Source: Thraustochytrium sp. TN22 (taxonomy: Eukaryota > Sar > Bigyra > Thraustochytrida > Thraustochytriidae). Taken from it: a stretch of 54,433 nt of DNA. Shown here one piece after another: positions 1-8,769 of this stretch. The notes under the pieces were generated by a model that saw only the letters and a list, made by a program, of their open reading frames with translations, was not told where the DNA came from and did not search any database. The stretch spans positions 1-54,433 of the forward strand of contig JABLUY010000248.1 of assembly GCA_013306675.1 (NCBI GenBank). Direction: 5' to 3'. The position numbers and the translations under genes were made by a program. Every line of letters starts with the position of its first letter. Position 1 is the first letter of the stretch.

Positions 1-535
1 CATAGAGGTGTGATTGGGATATGGCTATCCTGATTAAACTCCGTCTAGGGCGATGAGATTGGGATACAGGGTGTAGGACCCGAGTTTCGCCGTGCCTGCA
101 CTGCAAAATGCGTTGCGCTCGGGCAAACTTTGCGAGGGCGGAGGCGAGCAGCTCCAGGATGGAGAGAACAAGGCAATCAAGGCCCAGAGTGCTTCGTTGT
201 GCTCGTGGGAAAGGTCTCCACAGCTCGACGTCCTCGGGTCCGGAGCGATGAAATTGCTCGAAGCAATGCTTGCAGCCCGCAACGTTACACTGGAGTCGCT
301 CTGGCGTTCTCTTGGTGGGAGGCGGCAATGGTGAGGCGGGGCGAGGCGGACTCGGAAATCGTCGAGCAAATGACTCGTTGGGGGGGATTGTCACTACTAT
401 CAATACAGGGCGTGCGTGCAGAGTCGTCGTCACGGTGCGAGTCGGTCTCGCTTGCAGTGGCGTGGCCGCCGTGGCGGGGTCCTTGCTGTTGTTGACCGAA
501 GGCAGGAAGGCAGGCACCAGGTACAGGGCCTCCCG
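1..535. other. Gene-free left edge, 3' flank of the 4-TM protein gene
   Basis: No convincing coding sequence is seen. Short open frames exist on both strands but have no recognisable domain and overlap one another, as expected by chance in GC-rich DNA. The stretch lies downstream of the minus-strand gene ending at 536, so part is probably its 3' untranslated region. The first 90 bases are visibly less GC-rich than the rest. Confidence 0.5.
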
Positions 536-1492
536 TTACGGGCCGACCTTGCGGATGGTGAACTGGCAAAAGCAGGCGCAGCAGCGGTACAGGGCGTTGC
601 GGCGCTGGTCGACGGGAACCTTGGGCGCGTAAAAGGGGGTGTCCTTGGGCACGTAGAGGTTCCATAGCGTGCCGAAGCAGCAGCCGGCGAGCCAGACGAA
701 GATAACGCAGCTGACCAAGACGACCATCTGGCCGAAGAAGATGGTCTCGCCGAAGTCATCGGCAGCCGTGTCGCAGACGCCGTAGCCGAAGGTGAGCACG
801 ATACTGAATATCAGAAAGAAGAGCACCAGGATGTTGCAGACGCGCACGGCGAAAGGCGCGTTCTTGCAGATGAAGCCCATGCAGGTCTCGACGCGCGTGA
901 GGCGGCCGAAGTCGTCCTCCCACTTGTCTGCGAAGCACGAATAGCCGATGGAGATGACGATGGAGGAAATTGCCATGAAGAGGTAAAATACCGCGAAGGC
1001 GTAGAGAACCGAAACGTAGGTGCCGCGTAGCCGCACGTTGGGGCTGTCCAGCAGCGCGCACTCGCCGTCAGGGCTGGTGGCACGGAAGCCGCGGATGGTC
1101 TCCTGCGAGCAGTCACCATAGTTGCTGCATGGCCGGTATACGGTGGGCGAGCCGCGGTCATTGCTGTTGCAAATGTAGCAGGCGCGCTCGGCGAAGAGCG
1201 CCGAGATGCGGTTGAAGCGGTCCTCCTGGTCGAAGGCCTCGAACTGCTCCTGCGACTCGAAGCCCCAGGCCGCGTACTCCTGCACGCCACCCGCCGTGCT
1301 GGCGTTCACGATCGGGTAGCAGGCGCACCCGCTATAGTTGCGCTCCGCCGAGTCGCGGATGAGCAGCGGGCACTTGACCTCGCACGTGTTCGAGTTCTGA
1401 CTCACCACCACGAACGAGGCGATCGACACGATCGAGTACACCACGCTCGCCGCGATGTAGTAGCCCATGTACCGCTGCGACCCCTCGCCCAT
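536..1492 (-). CDS. Cys-rich four-TM membrane protein, unknown family
   Basis: A 318-residue protein starting at an ATG just after a GC-rich leader. Hydrophobic segments lie at about residues 10-31, 160-184, 218-238 and 252-274, so it should cross a membrane four times. The loop between the first two segments (about 32-159) has nine cysteines, several as CxC or CxxC pairs, and NxS/T sequons (NYS, NAS), which suggests a disulfide-bonded lumenal or extracellular domain. A shorter cysteine cluster lies near the C-terminus. The layout (short N-tail, large Cys-rich first loop, three clustered C-terminal helices) is unlike a classical tetraspanin, where the large loop lies between helices 3 and 4. 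I do not recognise the family. No intron is needed. Confidence 0.75.
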   Translation of the reverse strand: MGEGSQRYMGYYIAASVVYSIVSIASFVVVSQNSNTCEVKCPLLIRDSAERNYSGCACYPIVNASTAGGVQEYAAWGFESQEQFEAFDQEDRFNRISALFAERACYICNSNDRGSPTVYRPCSNYGDCSQETIRGFRATSPDGECALLDSPNVRLRGTYVSVLYAFAVFYLFMAISSIVISIGYSCFADKWEDDFGRLTRVETCMGFICKNAPFAVRVCNILVLFFLIFSIVLTFGYGVCDTAADDFGETIFFGQMVVLVSCVIFVWLAGCCFGTLWNLYVPKDTPFYAPKVPVDQRRNALYRCCACFCQFTIRKVGP

Positions 1493-2160
1493 GGTGCTCG
1501 CCGGCGTGCGCCGCCGCCTTGTCGGCCGCGCTGGCGAGCCCGGCCGTGCCGATGGACGCGGTCGCGCCCCTGCACGGCGCCGCCTCGCCGGTCGAGCAAG
1601 CGAGCGCGGGAGCGCGAGAGCGCGCGGGCCGCGCCGTGCCGCGCGACGCGTCCGGCCTCCGCGCCCGCGCGCGCACGAGAGGGAGGGAGAGCGCGCGCGC
1701 GTGCGGGTTTGGCTCGGGCAGCGAGCGGGCTACTGTTGATGACAGAGCCCGAGACAGAGATGAGCGGGGACGCCCTCCAACGTACGCTGCAACTAGACGC
1801 TGCAACTTGAGGTTTGGAGAGGACGAGCCCTGAGGATGCTCATAACTACGCAAGGCCAGCAGCCAAGTACGTGAGCACTCCAGTTTATCAGTCATCCTTC
1901 ATCAGGCATGGCTCCTCTCCAGCAGCAATTCTCTCTTGGGCCGCGGCTGCCCGCCCGCCGGCGCCGGGTACCCTACCACCTGCGGCAGACTCGCATCGCC
2001 TGACAGTGCATCGAGATCAGCGGCGAGCAAAGCAAGAAACAGGACAGCCAGCCCGACTTGACCAACAGTAAAACTGTAGGGGCCACTGGAATCACCGCAA
2101 GTTTGCACCCTGGCAGAGCGCACTCGCAGTCAATGATCAGGGAGAACTTGGTCCACTGCA
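1493..2160. other. Intergenic: 5' leader of the 4-TM gene and 3' end of CWF19L1
   Basis: The two flanking genes are both on the minus strand, so this interval carries the promoter and leader of the downstream gene (right of 1493) and the 3' region of the CWF19L1-like gene (left of 2161). The first 240 bases are very GC-rich with GCGCGC runs; the rest is closer to average. No RNA gene or recognisable coding sequence is seen. Confidence 0.5.
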
Positions 2161-4116
2161 TCACGATGCAGCATCGGCCTTCGCGTCGGACTCGGGAGCA
2201 GAAGGAGGGGCAGCAGCCTTTCCGTCGGCCGGCCCCGGTGCGCTTCCTCCTTTCGCCTCGTCGGCCTCCTCTTCGTCCCCTTCTCCGTCCTCTTCATCAA
2301 AAGGGTCAAAGGGCTTGAAGCCGTCCTTGAAGGCGGTGGCCATGCTGGTCTCAATGTCCTGGGGCACCAGGCAGTCCTGCCAGGCGACGCGGTGCATGCA
2401 ACCCATGATGGCGCAGGCGACCTGGCGCGCGAACTGGAGCGGGAGGTTCTTGCGGGCCTCGGAGAGTCGGCGCGGCTGGTCCTCGGCCTCGTCATCCTCG
2501 GGGAGGTCCTCTTCCGGCACGAGGTGGATGCGCGGCGAAAGGACGCCGGGAACCTCAATATACATGTACTCCTGCGCGGAGTCGGCCATGTGCGCCTTGA
2601 GCTTGGCGAGGCCGTCGACGCGCGCGTCAGCAGGAAGGTCGGGCAGGTCCTGCGGCGTGAGGTCGCGGAGCTCCTCCTGGAAGGAGATCTTGCAGCGCGC
2701 AGCCTCGCGTTCGACGGTCTCGGGCAGCTGCGCCAGGCAGCTACGCGGGAGCGGAATGGCCTCGAGGAAGGCGTGGCGTTGCATGGCCTTGAGCAAGATG
2801 ACGTTGCGCTCAAAGTAGAGCGGCACGCAGTCGAAGGAGGCGTAAAAGGCCTCGATGGCGCGCTTGAACTTGAGAGCGTCGACGAGCGAGGACTCCTCGA
2901 GCGCCGCAAAGCTCTCCTCGTGGCCGATAGGCACAATCTGCACGTGCTGCGCGGACAGGCCGCCCTTGGGCAGGGAGAGGTAGACGTCCTCGGCGAGGCT
3001 CACGATGAGGTGCGTCTCACACGAAGGACTCGCAAGGCAGTACCAGCAGTCGGCGCGCGGCGCGACATTGTTGCGGCGCTTGCGCTTGCGGTCGGGCCCG
3101 CCGTCGCCGCGCCGTCGCCGCTTGCCGAAGAAGAACTGCGAGCGCTGCGCGGCGTCCTGCTCATGCAGACGGTCAATTTGCGCCTGCGTTAGCCGGCCGC
3201 TGTCGGCAGGGCCCACGGTGCTGGCACCCGGCGGCGTGGCGCCTCCGTTGGTGCGCAGGGAGGCGGCCTTGACGACGGCGCCCGGCGCGAATGGGCAGTC
3301 GCCGAGCACCTCCGGGATGGTGTCGCGACCCTCGGCGGGCTGCTGCTGCTGCTGCCACTGCGTCTGCAGCGAGAGCGCATGCAACCACTTTTTGCTTTTG
3401 TCCGTGTTGGCCGGGTCCACCGGGCCGAGCGCGATGAAGCGCGTGAAGGCGACCGCGGGCGGCGAGGTCTCGGAGGCCGACGCCGCCATCGCACGGAAGG
3501 GCGTACGCGCGTAAAAGATGCCCTCGAGGCCGACAAAGTGGTAGCGCGGCGCCGCAGCCGCGCAGAGGGCGCGCGCATGCGGCGAGGCCGCACGTTGTGG
3601 CACGCGCGGCGGCAGCTCTGTCTCATCTAGGTTGAGCAGCACGTCGGCCGGCCAGTCGCATGTGAGCAAGAGGTCCGGTTGCGTCCACGTCTCGGCCGCC
3701 TGCTCTGCCTTGCACACATTCACCAGTGCGTCCACGTCGTCCTGCGTGTACTGCCAGGCCGGGGGGGGGGCTGCATCCTGCTGCTGCTGCTCGAAAGTGC
3801 CACTCAAGAAGGCGACCTTGAGATCGTCCAGCTCCGCGATGACCTTGACGCCGCAGCGGCCCAGAAAGTGCAGGTTGCGCGCCCCCAGGCCGTCCGCATC
3901 ACTGCCGAGCGCCGCCGGCCCGTGCCGGCCCGCCACAAAGTACAGCGGCACGGGCAGCGCCTCGTCGTGGTCCAGGGCGCCATGCTCGTCGAAGAACTCG
4001 CCGGCGCACAGCACCGCGTCGAAGGGGCCGTGCTTGGACGCGTTGAGCGCGCCCACCTTGGCGGCCAGCGCCCCCAGCTGGCCGCGCACGTCGCCGGCGA
4101 ACAGCAGCTTCACCAT
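2161..4116 (-). CDS. CWF19L1: CWF19-like protein 1 (CwfJ-domain, lariat debranching/splicing factor)
   Basis: A 651-residue protein. The frame is open further upstream, but the start is placed at 4116 because the family's N-terminal motif begins there (MVKLLFAGDVRGQ). Residues 1-240 match the calcineurin-like, catalytically reduced N-terminal domain of CWF19L1. After a linker with a basic KRRRR stretch, the CwfJ C-terminal domain 1 is clear: DCWYCLASP with a following histidine, then LPKGGLSAQHVQIVPIGHEES, the HIT-like fold signature. CwfJ C-terminal domain 2 follows, including WQDCLVPQDIE and KPFDPFDEE. The tail is acidic, then Ala/Pro-rich. Known family members associate with the late spliceosome and the debranching enzyme Dbr1 in the nucleus. 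Human CWF19L1 is somewhat shorter; the extra length is linker and tail. No intron is seen. Confidence 0.93.
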   Translation of the reverse strand: MVKLLFAGDVRGQLGALAAKVGALNASKHGPFDAVLCAGEFFDEHGALDHDEALPVPLYFVAGRHGPAALGSDADGLGARNLHFLGRCGVKVIAELDDLKVAFLSGTFEQQQQDAAPPPAWQYTQDDVDALVNVCKAEQAAETWTQPDLLLTCDWPADVLLNLDETELPPRVPQRAASPHARALCAAAAPRYHFVGLEGIFYARTPFRAMAASASETSPPAVAFTRFIALGPVDPANTDKSKKWLHALSLQTQWQQQQQPAEGRDTIPEVLGDCPFAPGAVVKAASLRTNGGATPPGASTVGPADSGRLTQAQIDRLHEQDAAQRSQFFFGKRRRRGDGGPDRKRKRRNNVAPRADCWYCLASPSCETHLIVSLAEDVYLSLPKGGLSAQHVQIVPIGHEESFAALEESSLVDALKFKRAIEAFYASFDCVPLYFERNVILLKAMQRHAFLEAIPLPRSCLAQLPETVEREAARCKISFQEELRDLTPQDLPDLPADARVDGLAKLKAHMADSAQEYMYIEVPGVLSPRIHLVPEEDLPEDDEAEDQPRRLSEARKNLPLQFARQVACAIMGCMHRVAWQDCLVPQDIETSMATAFKDGFKPFDPFDEEDGEGDEEEADEAKGGSAPGPADGKAAAPPSAPESDAKADAAS

Positions 4117-4676
4117 CTCGCCGAGCGCGCTCTGCTGCAGTGGCGGCCATGGCGGCTGGCCGCGGGCCACGGCGGCCACGGGCACTTTTTTGTTGTTGAT
4201 TCGGCAGCTAAAACAGAAGCAGCGGCGCGTGAGCAACCAAAGAGCGAGCAGCAAATGCGCAGGCCTCTCGAGCGATACATTCACGTGGCAGTAGGTAACA
4301 GCCCATGACTCTGTGGCAGCCTTGTTTTTATTCTGAGGAATGGGCCTGGAGCGGATTGACGAGCTTACTTCGAAGAACCAGCAGCCACTTCGCGTGACCG
4401 TCAGCTCCCGTCGACCGCAAGACACAAGCGCTCCGCCGTCATGTGGCGAGTTGGCTGCAGAACTTGCTCCTGCCACGCATCATGATGCAGCCGCGTGCAG
4501 CGCATGGGTTCGATCGGCGTACCCAGTTGGTTTGGTGGCTGGATCCCCCGCAGACGAGGGGAACCACAATACCTCAGGAACTGGCGAGCCTGGCAAACAA
4601 ACAAACATCCAAAGGAGCGCGGGAGCGCGGCGGAGCGCGGCGGAGCGCGGCGGAGCGCGGGCGCGGCGAGCGGACG
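4117..4676. other. Divergent intergenic region between CWF19L1 and the 4677 gene
   Basis: The two genes point away from each other, so both promoters must lie in these 560 bases. The open frames that enter from both sides carry no domain and are treated as noncoding. The last 55 bases before 4677 are an imperfect GCGGAGCGCG repeat. No TATA box stands out. Confidence 0.5.
4618..4676 (+). repeat. Imperfect GCGGCGGAGC repeat directly before the ATG
   Basis: Four near-identical copies of a 10-base unit (cggagcgcgg) run into a short GCG-rich stretch ending at the ATG of the gene at 4677. It is G-rich on the sense strand, as in several other 5' leaders in the window. Confidence 0.75.
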
Positions 4677-6503
4677 ATGGACGACATTCGCATGCGAGTG
4701 ATGAAGGGGGCGAACGAGCTCCAGCTCGAGCTGGCGCAGGTGGGCAAGCAGGCGGTGCGCAAGCGCTGGCCGGTTCTGATGGGCTCGAAAGCAGGCATGA
4801 GCGACGGCACGGAGAACCAGCAGCACCTGCACAAGCCGCGCGCGAGCAAGCACCGCGCGAGCAAGCACCGCGCGAGCAAGCACCGCGCGAGCAAGCACCG
4901 CGCGAGCGCCGAAAAGGACGAGCAGCACGTGGGCACGTCGCGCTCGAGCAAGCATGGCACAGGCGAGAGAGCGAGCAAGGAGGACACGAGCTCGTCCGGC
5001 TTGAGCGAAGGAGCGAGCAAGGTTCGTCTGAGCAGGGCGTCTCGGTCGCAGCCCCGCGAAAGGGGGAGGGAGTGCTCGAGCAAGCGTCGCTCGAGCGAGC
5101 GTCGCGCGGGCGATGGAGCGCGCAAGGGGAGCTCGAGAACCTTGCGCTCAAGCAAAAGGCCCTCGGGCAAGGAGCACGAAGACGGTGGCGCTCTTGTGAT
5201 GAAAGTGACGTTCTCGGACTCCGTGCGGGTGGTGGAGCTTCCTCCCGACCCGGCGATGAGGCAAGCACGCTTGAGTGCATGCAAGCAAGTGCACAGGCCG
5301 CTCGAGGAGACGTCGATGGAGAATGCTTTTGATACGTCGTCGGACGAGGAGGACGAGGAGGAGGGTCTCTTGCTGCTGAAGCAAGGAGCTGCGGACCAAG
5401 ACGAGCAGTCTTTGGACGAATCGTCGGAAGAGGAGGAGATTGGCCAAGACGAGGAGTCCGACGCGGAGTCCGACGACGGCAGGTCCGAAGAAGAGTCCGG
5501 CGATGGCGAGTCCGAGGAGAGCGAGAGCGATGGCGGGTCCGACGAGGAGGAGTCCGGAGATGACGACGAGGACGAAGATCAGAAGCAAGATTCCGACGAG
5601 GAGGAGGGCGATGGGGCCTCATACTCGTCAGAGGTGTCGTCGGTTGCGTCTGACACATACGACTTCTACGAAATTGATTGCCGTGCTACGCCGCGGCAAA
5701 CGCTGGCTCGAGGTGCAAGGCCGCGCAACCCCCCTGCGCATTCTGTCAAAGGGTCTGCAGTGACACCCGCAAAGTGGAGTCCGCAGCAGTGGTCGGCCAG
5801 TTCGTGTGCGGAGAAGGTTTTGCGCCTTTTTGAACGCCACAGCCCGGATTACAGTTCAGACTTGGCTGCGATGGCCCTCATGAAGGAGGCCTTCTTTGAT
5901 CCTAGCTGCGACTTCGATGAGGACTACGTACGATGGACGAAGGCCGCCGCGAAGCAGCGTGTCACAGTGTATTCGGAAACACACTGTCCGCCAGATGAGA
6001 AATACGATGAGCTGGTGCTCGCAAAGCTGCTCGAACGATGCCGCCGACGCTTGCACTACAATATCGTCATTGGCACAGATTTATCAGGCGAGGCAAGCGA
6101 CAAAGCCCTCTCCTTTCTGGCTATCCTCGAGAGCAGCCTAGATTATTTAGAGGCGGCGCGACGTGCGCTCGCACGACGCATGCGCCGTGGCATGCTGCGG
6201 ACGGAACCGCCTACCTACTGGAGTAAGAGAGAGATTGACAGGGTGAAGGGAGAGGCTCAGGCGCTCTTCACGGTGACGAGGATTGTGCAGCTCCGAGCCG
6301 CGGCGCGCATGCTGGTGAGCCCTTCTCTCGCAGGTGAGCTGTTCGCCCCGGCCCCTGCGGACGAGAACTGTAACTTGGATCGACTGATCCAACTCAGCTC
6401 GACAGCGAAGGAGCACGAGATGAGTCGTGAGCTTCAGCTCACTGCCGGACGCCTGATGGTCGAGGCACGGGCTCAGCTAGCGGCATGCGAGAAGTCCCGG
6501 TGA
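4677..6503 (+). CDS. Unrecognised protein with basic repeats, an acidic tract and a helical C-terminus
   Basis: A 608-residue protein; the ATG at 4677 (MDDIRM) is chosen because the open frame upstream is low-complexity leader. Residues about 55-75 hold four tandem RASKH pentapeptides, encoded by a 15-base direct repeat. Residues up to about 200 are Arg/Ser/Lys-rich with many SSK(R/H) clusters. Residues about 215-325 are a long Asp/Glu/Ser tract with repeated SDEE and ESGD strings that are plausible casein kinase 2 sites. The C-terminal 250 residues are of normal complexity, predicted mainly helical, and are probably the conserved domain. The basic-then-acidic layout recalls nuclear or chromatin-associated proteins, but this is inference and I recognise no family. 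Codon use and open length support real coding. Confidence 0.72.
   Translation: MDDIRMRVMKGANELQLELAQVGKQAVRKRWPVLMGSKAGMSDGTENQQHLHKPRASKHRASKHRASKHRASKHRASAEKDEQHVGTSRSSKHGTGERASKEDTSSSGLSEGASKVRLSRASRSQPRERGRECSSKRRSSERRAGDGARKGSSRTLRSSKRPSGKEHEDGGALVMKVTFSDSVRVVELPPDPAMRQARLSACKQVHRPLEETSMENAFDTSSDEEDEEEGLLLLKQGAADQDEQSLDESSEEEEIGQDEESDAESDDGRSEEESGDGESEESESDGGSDEEESGDDDEDEDQKQDSDEEEGDGASYSSEVSSVASDTYDFYEIDCRATPRQTLARGARPRNPPAHSVKGSAVTPAKWSPQQWSASSCAEKVLRLFERHSPDYSSDLAAMALMKEAFFDPSCDFDEDYVRWTKAAAKQRVTVYSETHCPPDEKYDELVLAKLLERCRRRLHYNIVIGTDLSGEASDKALSFLAILESSLDYLEAARRALARRMRRGMLRTEPPTYWSKREIDRVKGEAQALFTVTRIVQLRAAARMLVSPSLAGELFAPAPADENCNLDRLIQLSSTAKEHEMSRELQLTAGRLMVEARAQLAACEKSR
4837..4908 (+). 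repeat. 15-bp tandem repeat encoding RASKH
   Basis: Four perfect copies of a 15-base unit (cgcgcgagcaagcac) plus a partial copy, inside the gene at 4677. Perfect identity suggests recent slippage expansion. The same unit on the other strand stays open as an ALVLA-type repeat, which is a shadow. Confidence 0.9.
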
Positions 6504-7161
6504 TTGGATGCGCGCTGACATATATTCTGAACAATGCTGAACAATGGACAGTGCTGTGTTCTCAAAACCATTACCAACTTACTAAGTCACATCGACATGT
6601 GCCAGCGCATGGTTCGTCACTTATCTTTGCCAGTGCTTGCTGTTGCAAAAGACACCAGCACGACATTGAACTCGTGCACGAAGTGCAGATCGCCCGCGCG
6701 ATGGCGGGTTCGCACACCGAGCCTCCGACGCACGTGAGGTGAAAGGGACGAAGACCTTGGGGCCTTGCTCAAAGTTGGATTCGACGAGGCACACTTCGTG
6801 CACGCCGACGATGGGGCGCACGACGACTTTCAGAATAAAAAAAAAGAAATGTGCTTGGCCACAAGAGAATGGAATTCAGAATCAAAAGGCAAGACGAGTA
6901 GGGACGTAACAAGCTCAGGTGACAGGGACGAAGACCTTGGGGCCTTGCTCAGAGTTGGAACCCGGAATTCGACGAGGCGCACGTCGTGCACGCCGACGAT
7001 TGGGCGCACGACGACTTTCAGAATAAAAAAGAAAGGTGCTTGGCTACAAGAGGATGAAATTCACAGACAAAAAGGCAAGACGAGTAAGGAAGTAATAAGC
7101 TCGCTAGCTAGCTAGTGGTTAGATGGGTCTCTCCCTTCTACAACTAGGCGTAGAGTCAAGC
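6504..7161. other. Intergenic between convergent genes, with tandem duplication
   Basis: The plus-strand gene ends at 6503 and the minus-strand ribosomal gene ends at 7162, so this interval holds two 3' ends. It is clearly less GC-rich than its surroundings. Most of it is the tandem duplication listed separately. No coding sequence is accepted; a 66-codon minus-strand frame (6621-6821) crosses copy 1 of the repeat but is not preserved in copy 2. Confidence 0.55.
6737..7102. repeat. Diverged ~180-bp direct tandem duplication
   Basis: Copy 1 spans about 6737-6916 and copy 2 about 6917-7102. Both share gggacgaagaccttggggcc near the start, then a run containing gtgcacgccgacga, the string gcgcacgacgactttcagaa followed by AATAAAA, then gtgcttggc, and an end in aagctc. 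They differ by substitutions and by an insertion of about 8 bases near 6962. Each copy has an AATAAA-like signal on the plus strand, which may serve as a polyadenylation signal for the gene ending at 6503. Confidence 0.9.
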
Positions 7162-8094
7162 CTACTGCTGCTGGTAGCCGGAGTAGCTGGCGTCCTGCTC
7201 CCACTGCTGCTGCTGCTGCTGCTGGGGGGCGACGGGCGGCTGCTGGGCGGCCGGGGCGGGCATGCCCTCGAAGCCGGCCTGGGCCTCAAAGCCAGCCTGC
7301 TGGGGGGGGAGGCCCTGAGCCTGCTGGCCGTCGAACTGCTGCTGCTGCATGCCGAAGCCAGCGGCCGGGTCGACATCGGCGGTGGCGTCGTACTCAGCCA
7401 TGCCGGTGGCGGCCGGGGCGGCCTGGGCAGCCTGGGCGGCGGCCTGGGCGGCGGCCTGCTCCTCGGCCTGCTTCTCGAGCTCCTCGGCGTCGCGGTAGAA
7501 GAAGAGGTCGACGCTGACGTTCCAGGCCTCGTTCTGCGAGATGGTGCCGCGCAGGCGGAGCACCTCACGGGCGAGCATCCAGTAGATGAGGCCAATGGAG
7601 TGCTTGCCGCGGTTGTTGCAGGGGATGGCAACGTCGACGAAGCGCAGGGGGGAGTCGCTGTTGCAGAGGGCGATGACCGGGATGTTGACGTAGCGGGCCT
7701 CGTTAATGGCCTGCTGGTCAAGGCGCGGGTCGGTGGCGATCAGCAGACGCGGCTCCTTGAAGTTGCGCGTCTTGGAGTTGGTGAAGGTACCCGGGGTGAA
7801 GCGCGAAGACTGGGCCTCGCAGCCGATGTACTGGGCGAGCTTGAGCACAGCGCGCTGGCCGTACGGGCGAGCGGTGACGGCGATGATGTCCGCCGGGTTC
7901 TCGATGGCCACCATGACGCGGGCAGCCAGGCTCAGCTTCTCCAGCGTGCGCTGCAGGTTGATAATGTGCACGCCGTCGCCGTTGCGGCGCCAGATGTACG
8001 GCGACATCTGGTGGTCCGAGTTGGTCGTGCCAATGTGGACCTTGGCGGCCAGCATGCGCTGGATGTCCTCCTCGCGGGGCGAAAGGGCGGCCAT
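7162..8094 (-). CDS. RPSA: 40S ribosomal protein SA (uS2 family)
   Basis: A 310-residue protein starting [10 protein letters not shown] at an ATG in good Kozak context (caccATGG). The whole uS2 domain is present in one exon: the N-terminal [10 protein letters not shown] and SPYIWRR region, the central [16 protein letters not shown] motif, and [18 protein letters not shown] near residue 180. These are nearly invariant in eukaryotic RPSA/RPS0. It is a structural component of the small cytosolic ribosomal subunit, needed for 18S rRNA maturation. After residue about 220 the tail is Ala-rich then Gln-rich (QQQQ runs, [10 protein letters not shown]), which replaces the acidic tail of the animal laminin-receptor form. 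Length is near that of human RPSA (295). No intron, which is notable because this gene carries introns in many lineages. Confidence 0.97.
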   Translation of the reverse strand: MAALSPREEDIQRMLAAKVHIGTTNSDHQMSPYIWRRNGDGVHIINLQRTLEKLSLAARVMVAIENPADIIAVTARPYGQRAVLKLAQYIGCEAQSSRFTPGTFTNSKTRNFKEPRLLIATDPRLDQQAINEARYVNIPVIALCNSDSPLRFVDVAIPCNNRGKHSIGLIYWMLAREVLRLRGTISQNEAWNVSVDLFFYRDAEELEKQAEEQAAAQAAAQAAQAAPAATGMAEYDATADVDPAAGFGMQQQQFDGQQAQGLPPQQAGFEAQAGFEGMPAPAAQQPPVAPQQQQQQQWEQDASYSGYQQQ

Positions 8095-8769
8095 GGTGCT
8101 TGCGCGGGGGCGCTGCTTCTCCTCCTCCGACGGCCTGCGGCTGCTCCTCCTCGCGCAACCTCGCTTGATGCAGTCTGCCTCCGCCCGCCCCGCCGCGCCT
8201 CCGCCAAGGCTCCATCCAAGCTCCACCACCCGCGCACCCTGCCGGCGCCGCTTCGCGCCGGAAAACCGCAGCCCCGCTTCTGCCCCGCCTTCGCGCCGCG
8301 CGACAGCACAAGCCGCGCGCGGAGCACGCTCCGCGACAGCACAAGCCGCGCCCCGCGCGCGCCGCGACAGCACAAGCCGCGCGCCGGGCTGCGCCGCAGT
8401 GGCAGCTGGCGCCCGCAAGTCGCGCCTGGGCGCGGACAAGTCGGCGCCGGCAGTGGCGGCGCCGGGGGCAAGTGCGCCAAACTTGCGCCAAAGTCGACAA
8501 AGGCAGCGCGGGCACGGCGCGAGCCCGGGCTCGCCAGGCGGCAAGTGGCGCTCGGCGCGGCGCAAGTCGAACTCCGCCGCTTGCAAGTCGAACTCTACAG
8601 GCGCGATGATAACTTAGACAGCGAGCAACAGCCTGAACGAGGAACGGGCTGGAGCCGGAGCTCGCGAGCGAGCTTGGGCGCGGCGCGGCGCGGCGGCGCG
8701 CGGCGCGCGGCGCGCGGCGAGAGCGAGCGCGAGCGCGAGCACGGGCGCGAGCGCGAGGCAGGGCGCAAC
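8095..8769. other. Divergent promoter region between RPSA and the WD40 gene
   Basis: The ribosomal gene reads left and the WD40 gene reads right from this interval, so it must hold both promoters. It has several imperfect copies of a string like cgacagcacaagccgcg between about 8300 and 8390, and a GGCGCGG/GCGCGGCG repeat at about 8670-8720. The frame of the WD40 protein stays open through here and antisense through RPSA, but without a supporting ATG. Confidence 0.55.
8305..8392. repeat. Imperfect repeat of gcgacagcacaagccgcg
   Basis: Four related copies of a unit containing gacagcacaagccgcgc (with variants) lie in tandem or near-tandem about 220-290 bases upstream of the RPSA start, in the shared promoter interval. 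They could be repeated transcription-factor sites or simple slippage; the sequence alone cannot tell. Confidence 0.6.

Noticed and set aside
4490-4540. Possible tRNA T-arm (gggttcgatc)
   Set aside because: No matching acceptor stem, anticodon arm or D-arm could be found around it.
6621-6821. 66-codon minus-strand frame crossing the 180-bp repeat
   Set aside because: The phrase VRPIVGVHEV looks protein-like, but the second copy has an 8-base insertion that breaks the frame and no domain is recognisable.
7123-8769. Open frame continuing the WD40 protein upstream to 7123, antisense to RPSA
   Set aside because: It would translate the antisense strand of a highly conserved ribosomal gene, has no domain, and the only ATG near the WD40 part is at 8770.
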